Below are positions 37,725 through 45,908 of a DNA stretch of 64,000 bases, in pieces. The DNA is from Methylotenera sp. (GTDB taxonomy: Bacteria > Pseudomonadota > Gammaproteobacteria > Burkholderiales > Methylophilaceae): contig JABFQV010000011.1 of assembly GCA_013141495.1 (NCBI GenBank), positions 51,727 to 115,726 on the forward strand. Direction: 5' to 3'. The notes beneath the pieces were generated by a model. That model worked only from the letters and a program-made list of their open reading frames with translations, was not told the origin of the DNA and made no database searches. Within the stretch, counting starts at the first letter, position 1. Each line of letters begins with the position of its first letter. The position numbers were made by a program, and so were the translations under genes.

Positions 37725-38675
37725 ATGGAAGACACCTCTAATAAATTCAAAAAGCCATTCTCATTTCTCAACTTGGCTAATGAAGTGTTGCAACAATCGG
37801 CTACACCTTTGACTCCTGATGAAATATGGCAATATGCCAGTAACACGGGCATTAGCAGCAAACTTAATTCCAGTGGCAAAACGCCATGGCAAACTCTAAG
37901 CGCCCGTTTATATACATTTGTAAAAGCAAAGCCGGGTGAGTTGTTTTTTCGCGCTGATGGTAGTCCCACTAGATTTGGTCTTGTGGGAAAACACGAAGGG
38001 ATGTCATTGAGTGGATATGCACAAGAACCGGAAGTCTTATCAGTTACGATTAAAAGTAAAATCGAACACGAGCGTGACATGCACCCATATCTAGCTTATT
38101 TTGCTCAGGGGATGATGGAGGATGTGACCGTCAAAACCATTTATCATGAAAAGTCTAAAAAACTACCTTTTGGAGAATGGTTGCATCCTGACATTGTCGG
38201 AGTAAAACTACTTTCTAAGTCATGGGCAAAAGGAGCTAGAGAAATTGCTCAGTCCTGTGGCGGCAACATCACTCGGCTTTACTCATTTGAATTAAAGCGA
38301 CAACTAAGTGAAGGGAATTTGAGGGAGTCATTTTTTCAGTGCGTATCAAATTCATCATGGGCAAACGAGGCTTGGTTAGTCACCGCTGAGATGAAAAAAA
38401 CGAATGAATTTGAAAAAGAACTTAAACGCCTTGCAAGTCGATTTGGTGTTGGAATTATAGAACTCAATATCAACAACCCTAGTGAAAGTTCCATTCACAC
38501 ACAGGCAAAATATCGAGAAGATATTGATTGGGAAACTGTCACAAAATTAGCTGAACATAACCCTGATTTTCAGGAGTTTTTAATCAACGTAAGGTTGTCT
38601 GTTAGTGAAAATAGTTTTGTTACCAAGCATAAGTTTGATGCTGTAAAGGAGTTGGACGAGTTAATGGCTGAGTAG
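37725..38675 (+). CDS. HARE-HTH domain protein with PD-(D/E)XK-like region (HrgA type)
   Basis: A 316-residue protein. Residues 10-85 form a HARE-HTH winged helix (LANEVLQQSATPLTPDEIW, then TLSARLYTFVK and FFRADGSPTRFGL), a domain linked to restriction and DNA-modification contexts. The C-terminal part resembles a PD-(D/E)XK nuclease core: HPDIVGV (Asp156) and SFELKRQ (Glu189, Lys191). It is like HrgA, found beside restriction genes in Helicobacter. A DNA-cleaving role is inferred from these residues. Start ATG is preceded by GGAAAAG. Confidence 0.75.
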   Translation: MEDTSNKFKKPFSFLNLANEVLQQSATPLTPDEIWQYASNTGISSKLNSSGKTPWQTLSARLYTFVKAKPGELFFRADGSPTRFGLVGKHEGMSLSGYAQEPEVLSVTIKSKIEHERDMHPYLAYFAQGMMEDVTVKTIYHEKSKKLPFGEWLHPDIVGVKLLSKSWAKGAREIAQSCGGNITRLYSFELKRQLSEGNLRESFFQCVSNSSWANEAWLVTAEMKKTNEFEKELKRLASRFGVGIIELNINNPSESSIHTQAKYREDIDWETVTKLAEHNPDFQEFLINVRLSVSENSFVTKHKFDAVKELDELMAE

Positions 38676-38757
38676 TTTGTTTCAGTCTTGCATAGTACAT
38701 AGTAACTTTAAGTTAGTTGGTAAAGAATCAATAAAAACGATGCCCTCAGGAAGAAAA

Positions 38758-39657
38758 ATGACACAAGAAAACCTTGAGTTGAAGGCCGCCACCCCTCGTG
38801 ACTGGCATGACCTTCTTGAAATGCCTGCTAAGTCAGTGCATATTGATTTAGAGCCGCATTTTTACGATCCGGAAGATGTAGTACGGATGAAGCGTGGATT
38901 CATCCCTAAAGAGATGGAGCAAAAATGGTTTATCTACTGTACGGATGAATATATCTATTTTCATCGTAGCTGGACTGGTAACTTAATCTACAAAGTCTAT
39001 ATTTACGAAGGTGACGATGGCGAATGGGTCTTAACGTCTGCTGATGTCAATCGTGATCCTGAGCAGTATGGCGGAACCGACAATGCTGAAGATGAACGCA
39101 TTATCTTTGAGTTGATAGACTATTACCTTGTTCAAGACCATGCAGAGTATCAAAGTGGCCTTGAAACGAGCTTGGAACTGGCTTTAAAGCCCAATTATTT
39201 GGGCAACCCAGAAGTCGTATCGAATGCGCTTATGCCATTCTTTGAGGCAGTGTATAAAAAGCTACAAGCTAATTTCGACGACGGAAGCATGGCTGTCACA
39301 TCAAAACAAGTAAATGATGAAATCCACCAAATATGCGAGATCTTTAGAGGCTCACACCCCGGCTATAACCCTGTTGGCAGTTGGAATTCTGAGAAGGAAT
39401 TGGGGCAGGTAATCATTAAATGCTTTAACTTAGATCCTGACTATTATGCCGACGAAAACATGTATTGCATCCTCAGTGAAGGTTTTGCTGGAGTGGCATT
39501 AGCGGCAAAACAATCCATCGGTTCTGGCAAGACTCATGGCAACATTGAGTCTATTCAGCAATTGCTGTTGCAAATTCACCAGTTCACAACCTCAGTATTG
39601 CTTGGCACCCACACAGTGACTCACCCCAAAATTACACTAAAGAGCTTGTTAGCATAA
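38758..39657 (+). CDS. Protein of unknown function (299 residues)
   Basis: I do not recognise this protein. It is soluble, acidic and without signal or membrane segments. The N-terminal part (1-110) has a beta-rich region with many aromatics (EQKWFIYCTDEYIYFHRSW, YKVYIYEGDDGEWVLTSADV); the C-terminal part (135-299) is mostly helical. The ATG at 38758 is chosen from CAGGAAG eight bases upstream. It follows the HARE-HTH gene by 82 bp and precedes a 400-bp non-coding stretch and the NUDIX operon, so it may belong to either. Confidence 0.65.
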   Translation: MTQENLELKAATPRDWHDLLEMPAKSVHIDLEPHFYDPEDVVRMKRGFIPKEMEQKWFIYCTDEYIYFHRSWTGNLIYKVYIYEGDDGEWVLTSADVNRDPEQYGGTDNAEDERIIFELIDYYLVQDHAEYQSGLETSLELALKPNYLGNPEVVSNALMPFFEAVYKKLQANFDDGSMAVTSKQVNDEIHQICEIFRGSHPGYNPVGSWNSEKELGQVIIKCFNLDPDYYADENMYCILSEGFAGVALAAKQSIGSGKTHGNIESIQQLLLQIHQFTTSVLLGTHTVTHPKITLKSLLA

Positions 39658-39660
39658 GAG

Positions 39661-40063
39661 TAGCTATCTCATCAACTTAATGCCATTGTTGTCAGGCCAG
39701 CCAGTAAAGCTGGTCGTACTCCGTACGCAATAAGAGCCACAAGTTGGGCTGCGCGGAACAAAACAACGACGAATGACCGGAGTGACCCGCTCCCCGTAAG
39801 GATATACAGACTAGCCGGATAATAACCGGCCTATGCCCAAATTCACCACGCCAGAAGTGTTGGCTCGACGGCATGATTGTCACCATGCAACCATGATCGA
39901 GACGGTGAGGCAGACGGTGTGGCCCACCGAAGACTAACAAGTCAGGATGTCTGGTAAAGGTGTTCACCCCCTAATACTTGATTGTTCAAGGTTGGGCAGA
40001 TGAACGGGTTAGGGTTGCTCTCTCTAGCTTATTGAACTAAATTTCTGATAGCTTATAAAAACA
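39661..40063. other. Unexplained 400-bp intergenic stretch with inverted repeats
   Basis: No convincing gene is present. Several short stems are visible: CCAGC-CAGTAAA-GCTGG (39699-39715 region), GTACTCCGTAC (39716-39726 region), AGCCGG-ATAAT-AACCGGC (39813-39832 region) and CATG-rich repeats near 39870-39895. The base composition is richer in G+C than the flanking genes. It could be a decayed insertion-sequence end or a structured RNA; I could not decide. The leader of the NUDIX operon must lie at its right end. Confidence 0.4.
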
Positions 40064-40078
40064 ATGAATGGAAAAGCT

Positions 40079-40714
40079 ATGACAACTTACCACCCAAAAT
40101 TAGATGAGCATGGCAAACCGGTTGCCCTTAAAAACCCTAATCATCCTTCGCTATTGTCAGCATGGAATAATTCATCAGAAGTAGCCACAGTAATTCCAAA
40201 TGGCACATTACCAAACGAGCTCAATGGCATTGCCTTAACAAATTGGTCAGAGGCTCCCACCAGCCATAAAGAATGGGAAGCATTGGCTGCACAATCCAAT
40301 ATCAGCGAACCAACCTTTACTCCACCGCCCCATAAGAAACATGCTGCCGGCGTTGTCATTGAGGAATCCGACGGCAGAATCTGGCTCATGTCACCATCCA
40401 ACAGCCATGGCGGCTATATCAACACCTTACCCAAGGGTCAGGTGGATTCGGGTGCAAGCCTGCAAGCCACCGCTATAAAAGAAGCCTTTGAAGAATCAGG
40501 GCTGCATGTAGCCCTCATTGAGTTTTTAATCGATACCGATAGAACCACCAGCTATACACGCTATTACCGAGCAAAGCGTATTGGTGGCAATCCAGCTGAC
40601 ATGGGGTGGGAATCACAAGCCATCCATTTAGTCCCAAGAAATCAGCTGCAGCAATACCTTACCCACCCCAGTGATCTGCCATTATTAAAACTACTGCTGA
40701 AGGAGAAAGCATGA
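40079..40714 (+). CDS. NUDIX hydrolase
   Basis: A 211-residue protein whose C-terminal half (about 85-205) is a NUDIX domain. The box is degenerate at the start (GQVDSGASLQATA, Ala in place of the first Glu) and has Lys for Arg, but keeps the metal-binding core KEAFEESGL. NUDIX enzymes hydrolyse nucleoside diphosphates linked to X, such as ADP-ribose. The N-terminal 80 residues are unrecognised. ATG at 40079 has GGAAA upstream; ATG at 40064 is the alternative. It overlaps the ADP-ribosylglycohydrolase start by 4 bp, suggesting linked ADP-ribose chemistry. Confidence 0.85.
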   Translation: MTTYHPKLDEHGKPVALKNPNHPSLLSAWNNSSEVATVIPNGTLPNELNGIALTNWSEAPTSHKEWEALAAQSNISEPTFTPPPHKKHAAGVVIEESDGRIWLMSPSNSHGGYINTLPKGQVDSGASLQATAIKEAFEESGLHVALIEFLIDTDRTTSYTRYYRAKRIGGNPADMGWESQAIHLVPRNQLQQYLTHPSDLPLLKLLLKEKA

Positions 40715-41628
40715 AATCTGAACGTATTGACCGTGCTCGTGGTTGCTTGTTAGGTTTGGCCATCGGAGATGCCATAGGTACCACAGTAGAGTTTAAGCCC
40801 CGAGGAAGTTTTACTCCAATGACCGACATGGTCGGTGGTGGGCCATTTCAGTTGAAAGCAGGTGAATGGACAGACGATACTTCAATGGCCTTATGCCTTG
40901 GTGCCAGTCTGCTAGAAAAAGGTTTTGACCTACATGATCAAATTACCAAATATGTGAAGTGGTACCGTGAAGGTTACATGAGCAGCACTGGCAGATGCTT
41001 TGATATCGGAATCGCAACGCGTGAAGCTTTGAACCGTTTTAATGCAAGCGGCAACCCTGAGTCAGGGTCAATCAATCCTAGAAGCGCTGGCAACGGTTGT
41101 ATCATGCGCTTGGCACCAGTCCCTATCATGTATGTTGACCATCCAGTGAAAGCAGCACAATTATCAGCTGAACAATCCAAAACCACGCATGGTGCAACCG
41201 AGTGCATTGAAGCAAGTCAGCTATTCGGTGAAATCCTAGTACGTGCATTAGAAGGCACTTATGATAAAAATCAGATTCTCAACCCTGAGATAAAGAATAC
41301 CATTCCGTATTCTTCAGTTCGCATTCAATCCATCGCTGACGGTGGGTATTTTGAATATGATAGTCTAAGGATTAAAGGCACGGGTTACGTGGTGGATAGT
41401 TTGGAAGCTGCACTGTGGTGTTTTTACATTACTGACAATTTTAAAGATGCGGTGTTAACCGCCGCAAATCTTGGAGATGATGCTGATACCACGGCAGCAA
41501 TTACGGGACAGATTGCTGGTGCTTATTATGGTGAGATGGGTATCCCACAAGACTGGTTGGATAAGGTGGTTATGGCTAGAGAGATTGGTGAGATGGCTGA
41601 ACAATTATCAAAAGCAGGAGTAAATTAA
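40711..41628 (+). CDS. ADP-ribosylglycohydrolase (DraG/ARH family)
   Basis: A 305-residue all-helical hydrolase that removes ADP-ribose from proteins or other acceptors using a binuclear Mg/Mn site. Conserved motifs are GCLLGLAIGDAIGTTVEF (11-28), WTDDTSMA with Asp55-Asp56 (53-60) and LGDDADTTAAITGQIAGAYYG holding Asp256, Asp257 and Asp259. All metal-binding residues expected for the family are visible. It is co-translated with the upstream NUDIX gene (ATGA overlap), and the small downstream gene follows after 2 bp. Confidence 0.93.
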   Translation: MKSERIDRARGCLLGLAIGDAIGTTVEFKPRGSFTPMTDMVGGGPFQLKAGEWTDDTSMALCLGASLLEKGFDLHDQITKYVKWYREGYMSSTGRCFDIGIATREALNRFNASGNPESGSINPRSAGNGCIMRLAPVPIMYVDHPVKAAQLSAEQSKTTHGATECIEASQLFGEILVRALEGTYDKNQILNPEIKNTIPYSSVRIQSIADGGYFEYDSLRIKGTGYVVDSLEAALWCFYITDNFKDAVLTAANLGDDADTTAAITGQIAGAYYGEMGIPQDWLDKVVMAREIGEMAEQLSKAGVN

Positions 41629-41630
41629 AT

Positions 41631-41951
41631 ATGTGGATATTCATGTCTGATAGTTTTTTGAGTATTGTTGATAAAGGTGACCATACAGGTAAAACGCTGC
41701 TTGTTCGTGGGCGTAAGAAGGGAGACATTGAAAGAGCTTTTCCATCAGCGAAAGTGATTGAGGGTGCGGGAACCGACTACCGATTCCGCACCAGAGTTGA
41801 GCGCGAGGAAGTTGCGCTAAAAATGGCGGATGCGGTTCGCAATATCAAATATCCAAACTTCAAATCAACCGTTAAAGAGCACGACAAGCATGATGCATAC
41901 ATGAAGGTTTGGAGTGCGATGTATTCATATCAGGAAGGCTCGGATGATTAG
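41631..41951 (+). CDS. Small protein of unknown function in the ADP-ribose operon
   Basis: A 106-residue soluble basic protein I do not recognise. It begins with SFLSIVDKGDHTGKTLLVRGRKKGDIERAFP and ends with a helical KHDAYMKVWSAMYSYQEG. It starts 2 bp after the ADP-ribosylglycohydrolase stop with AGGAG ten bases upstream; an internal ATG at 41643 is an alternative start. Its tight coupling suggests a shared role, possibly as substrate, adaptor or sensor. Confidence 0.7.
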   Translation: MWIFMSDSFLSIVDKGDHTGKTLLVRGRKKGDIERAFPSAKVIEGAGTDYRFRTRVEREEVALKMADAVRNIKYPNFKSTVKEHDKHDAYMKVWSAMYSYQEGSDD

Positions 41952-42204
41952 TGGCTAGTTAACAAATTCCAACACTCAACTTGTGACTATTGGATTTATT
42001 TGCAAAAGCTGACACTCAGAAGTTGCAACTTTTAATTAAATAATAATCTTGAGTCAGCGCGAACCAGTCATGCGCCAATTAATGATGTCGGTCTGTAATT
42101 CTACTTAGCGGACACTCGGTTGCGAGGGATCTACTTCCGCTATCGACCCTTACGGGACGATCAAATCACAACTTAGAAACCACAATGATGGCAGAGATAC
42201 TCCA

Positions 42205-45200
42205 TTACACAACAAGACTCTTGTATACAGGATATTTTTTCAGCAAACCCTCAAGAGCGTAACAATCAATCAATTCAACACCATTTAGATTTGCCTGTCC
42301 TTTTGCAGAACTATTAAAAAGCTGATTCGTTACCGCAACTTTCTGAAAAACTACTCCAGAGTGCTTCATCTCATATGCTGCCGCCCCAGCGATTACATCC
42401 TTTACGGCTTCCCATCCAAGAGCCTGCCCATGAATGGACGAGCTCTTGCACTGAATCAACACTCCAACTCCCCCTTTAAACCCCACCACATCTACACCAC
42501 CATCACCAGTGCCTGGCGTCAGATAGGTTTTATATCCCTGTTTACTCCACAATGCAGCGCAGAACTTCTCAAAAACGTTGGGAGTCATAAAGGGTAGGTC
42601 TGAAGCTACAAAGGGCTCCTTGTCAAATACAACTTTACCACCCGGAGCCTCCAAATCGCCGAAATCATTGCCAGACAAATCGCCAACACCATTGAGCATG
42701 TCACCCGACAGCTCATCTTTCCACTTGAGCAGAATATTTAGTTTAGCGTCGAAAGTAGTGAAGTCTTCTGCCACGACCAACGGGCAATAAACGAAAACCT
42801 CCTTACTCTGACCAATACGATATGCCCTGTCGGTCGCCTGATTTTCCTTTGCAGGATTCCATGTGCGCGTATAGTGAATAACATGATTTGCAGCCTGAAT
42901 ATTGAGGCCAAATCCTGCTGCTAGAGGCGATAAGATAATTGCTCCAAAGCCTGCATTTCCCTGAAAGCCACCAATCTGCTTCTGGCGACTTTCCATACTT
43001 TTACTATTTGTCGAAGTGTCACCATTGATAATGGCTGCCGAAAATCCAAACCGTTCTAATATTGATCGTTGCAGTAAACGCTGCACGTCCCGTAGCTCGC
43101 AAAAAATAATCACTTTTTCATTTTGCGACTTAATTTTCAGTAGCTCAGCCAATAACCATTTCATTTTCGGAGAGTGCTCTTCAATTTCAACTAAAGGCAT
43201 AGCCAAATTAGAAAGTTGTCCCATTGGTTGAGGATCGGCGCAGACGCGGCGCAGGTACTGCAAAAGTCCAAGATGATTCTTTAGTCCAACACCTTCAGCC
43301 GATTGTTGGCGGTGCTGTGCTATCGCATGGGCATAATAGGTGCGTTGCCGCTGAGAAAGCGGTAAATTCCGACAAGTTTCAACAATAGTTTTACATGGCA
43401 AATCTTTGGCAACATCTGCTTTGAGACGGCGCAGCTTTTGCGGCTCAATGATCGATCTTAACTCTTCTATGCGCTGCTTCTGTTCTTCAGTTTCAGCTTC
43501 AATAGGCTTGCGGTAGGTCGACCCAAACTCGTTTAGTGCTCCTAGTAACCCTGGCTGCACAAAATCAAATAAGCACCAAAGATCAGCTAGACTATTTTCA
43601 ACTGGCGTACCCGTACAGGCGATTTTGAATCGGACATTTTGCTTTTTTGCTGCCCGCGTCATCATCGCATTCGGATTTTTTATTTTCTGCGCTTCGTCAC
43701 ATATCACCGACGACCATTTCTGAGCTGCCATCGTAAACTCTAAGTCACGTAACGTTTCGTATGTCGTCAGAACCACCTTTGCGTTACCTAACCAATTACG
43801 GCACAGCAGGTTAATTCCAGCCAAACCATCATCCATAGTATCTTTTGGGGTGCGTAGACGGGCAAGGTCCACGCCGTAAAGAGTTAGTAACGGAAAAGTA
43901 TTTGGATTGAAGAATTTATCCATCTCCTCCTGCCAATTTTCAAGTAGCGACACAGGGGCAACAATTAAAAATGGCTCTGCAGCAGGATCTTCTTCTAAGC
44001 ATTTGGCAATAAAAGTCAACAATTGAAGTGTCTTACCCAGACCCATATCATCAGCTAACAGTGCCCCACGGCATTCATGTGGAGACAGAGTCCACAAATG
44101 CTGCAACCATGCAACACCCGACAGTTGATGAGCCTTTAGCGTAATCCCATCTTTTAGTGAGTTAGGTAACTTGGCTTGATTGCCTGCTGGCATAGTAAGC
44201 ATCCCACGCCGCTCTTCATAATCCACCTTTACGATATTGGGCTTGAGAATTAACCCCGTACGAGTTTTTTTATCCAGAGCCTTTGGTCTCTTGCCTTTAC
44301 CAATATCTTGTTTTGCATCACCGATGATAGAAATCATCACTTCCGCTTCTGCGACAGGTATTGGTTTTGGGCAGCCAGGGAATTCAAAGCTTGCCAGCCC
44401 TTCAGATTTCGCCTGATCACACTCACGCTGGAGTTTTTTTAACCCTTCCTCGGTAAGCGGCAAATCAACAGACGCTGTTTCATTATCAGGCAAAAAACTA
44501 AAGCCATACACAATATTGTCGGGGAACCAGCTTGACTCATCGTTCTTACGCGCAATGAATGCTGAATAATAGGGTTGCTCTTCGCCAATCCCTTCGATCT
44601 TTCCATCGGCATACCGTGATAGATCAAACACTTCGGCAGTACTAAACCACTGCTTCCTGTGCAAATCACTTAGTGCAGACTCTAACAATGCAAGTTGGTC
44701 TGGCGTATCACCCAATATTTCCAGATCGTAGCCTACCCAGAAGCAACACTGCGCACCATGCTCAATCCGCGACTTAAGTTTATCAATGAACTTTTGTAAA
44801 TCACCATCAACTGATAATGGCAAAGTTTCGCTACTTATGTTGCCAGCAATGGACTCTTCCACCAATAACGTACATTCGACAGGGAATCCCCCAGAATCAC
44901 GGGTCACGTTTGCCGTAAATCTAGCATAAGAAATCCCGGCCGCTTCCTTAGCCTGCTCAAACTCCTCAGGAGTAAGTACCTTAGCGGCATCAGGCCCTAA
45001 GACAGCTATAGGGTTACGCAAAAACGCTTCGGCTCGTTCGCCCGCAATTCGCCGACCTGGCATGCGCTTAATCTCACGCAGTACCGTTTGTGCTTCTGGT
45101 GACAGCAAAATATGTACTAAACCTACGCCATCAGGGATCTCATAACGCTCTTGTACTGTTTTAAAACGATCAAACAACTCCAGCCATCTTGTAGGTTGTC

Positions 45201-45906
45201 CATCAAAGCCAGGAATAATCTCAACAGTTTTACTGTCTGAGAATTGAGTTTTACGTAATTCAAGGTTCAAATTATCTGGTGTAATAACCACGGTGTTATG
45301 TAGATAGTTGGATAAATCAGCGTTAGCCGATAGAGCATGACGTCGAATGTCAGCCCAGGCATGTCGATTGCTATCGACGCTACGCTGTTCCTGTGGCCTC
45401 TGGTGGAACTCTCCCAATGCGCACACAGTTTTCCATGCAGCTTCAGGTAGCAAGATTTCTCTCTGCCCGCTCTTCAGAACCGCCCCTTTAATATCGGCAT
45501 TACCTTGGACTGGACTGTTATTCAAGTCAATCCATCCTGCCAACAGGATTGAAAAGCCAGTGTCTGTCAGTCCGCCACAGCTCTCCAACTTCGGCCGCCA
45601 ATCTTCGAGTGGGGGTAGGTCAAGCAGAAAAATAGAGGCTTGGTAATCCTCCGATTTCAAAAGCTGATAAAGCGAATCCCATCGCAATCGAAGACTATCA
45701 CCGTCTAGCTCGGCAAACCCCTCTTCCTCAAGTTGTTCAAGTAAAGCCCAGCATTCAGCTTGCCCGACAAAACTAGATGAAGTCCCTGATAATTTTGAGA
45801 ACGAACTGGAAAATACAATGCCTGCTTCGCAATATTGAGCTTGAAGCTCCATTTGTCCTGATGAGATATTTTTGTTCTTGCTTGAAGACTTGAAAGGCCA
45901 GACCAT
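42205..45906 (-). CDS. zorD: Zorya type I ZorD: SNF2-family helicase with Mrr-like nuclease domain
   Basis: The 1233-residue effector. An N-terminal unrecognised region (1-600) is followed by an SNF2/Swi2 helicase: Walker A DDMGLGKTLQLL, DEAQ box (SSVICDEAQKIKNP), IACTGTPVENS and the C-terminal QATDRAYRIGQSKEV. A C-terminal Mrr-type restriction domain (about 1095-1230) has GDGGVDVVGF and LIQCKSS, the D and QxK of that nuclease. In type I Zorya, ZorD is the DNA-degrading module. ATG at 45906 is chosen because GGAGGG lies seven bases upstream; earlier ATGs are too close to it. Confidence 0.9.
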   Translation of the reverse strand: MVWPFKSSSKNKNISSGQMELQAQYCEAGIVFSSSFSKLSGTSSSFVGQAECWALLEQLEEEGFAELDGDSLRLRWDSLYQLLKSEDYQASIFLLDLPPLEDWRPKLESCGGLTDTGFSILLAGWIDLNNSPVQGNADIKGAVLKSGQREILLPEAAWKTVCALGEFHQRPQEQRSVDSNRHAWADIRRHALSANADLSNYLHNTVVITPDNLNLELRKTQFSDSKTVEIIPGFDGQPTRWLELFDRFKTVQERYEIPDGVGLVHILLSPEAQTVLREIKRMPGRRIAGERAEAFLRNPIAVLGPDAAKVLTPEEFEQAKEAAGISYARFTANVTRDSGGFPVECTLLVEESIAGNISSETLPLSVDGDLQKFIDKLKSRIEHGAQCCFWVGYDLEILGDTPDQLALLESALSDLHRKQWFSTAEVFDLSRYADGKIEGIGEEQPYYSAFIARKNDESSWFPDNIVYGFSFLPDNETASVDLPLTEEGLKKLQRECDQAKSEGLASFEFPGCPKPIPVAEAEVMISIIGDAKQDIGKGKRPKALDKKTRTGLILKPNIVKVDYEERRGMLTMPAGNQAKLPNSLKDGITLKAHQLSGVAWLQHLWTLSPHECRGALLADDMGLGKTLQLLTFIAKCLEEDPAAEPFLIVAPVSLLENWQEEMDKFFNPNTFPLLTLYGVDLARLRTPKDTMDDGLAGINLLCRNWLGNAKVVLTTYETLRDLEFTMAAQKWSSVICDEAQKIKNPNAMMTRAAKKQNVRFKIACTGTPVENSLADLWCLFDFVQPGLLGALNEFGSTYRKPIEAETEEQKQRIEELRSIIEPQKLRRLKADVAKDLPCKTIVETCRNLPLSQRQRTYYAHAIAQHRQQSAEGVGLKNHLGLLQYLRRVCADPQPMGQLSNLAMPLVEIEEHSPKMKWLLAELLKIKSQNEKVIIFCELRDVQRLLQRSILERFGFSAAIINGDTSTNSKSMESRQKQIGGFQGNAGFGAIILSPLAAGFGLNIQAANHVIHYTRTWNPAKENQATDRAYRIGQSKEVFVYCPLVVAEDFTTFDAKLNILLKWKDELSGDMLNGVGDLSGNDFGDLEAPGGKVVFDKEPFVASDLPFMTPNVFEKFCAALWSKQGYKTYLTPGTGDGGVDVVGFKGGVGVLIQCKSSSIHGQALGWEAVKDVIAGAAAYEMKHSGVVFQKVAVTNQLFNSSAKGQANLNGVELIDCYALEGLLKKYPVYKSLVV

Positions 45907-45908
45907 TT

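Noticed and set aside
39692..39967. A 91-codon open frame on the minus strand in the non-coding stretch before the NUDIX gene
   Set aside because: Composition is atypical (rich in His, Pro, Arg and Leu), it has no ribosome site and no recognised motif; more likely a chance frame in a structured or decayed region.
41952..42204. Possible gene or insertion fragment between the ADP-ribose operon and zorD
   Set aside because: No open frame with coding character; only plain intergenic sequence at the convergent junction.
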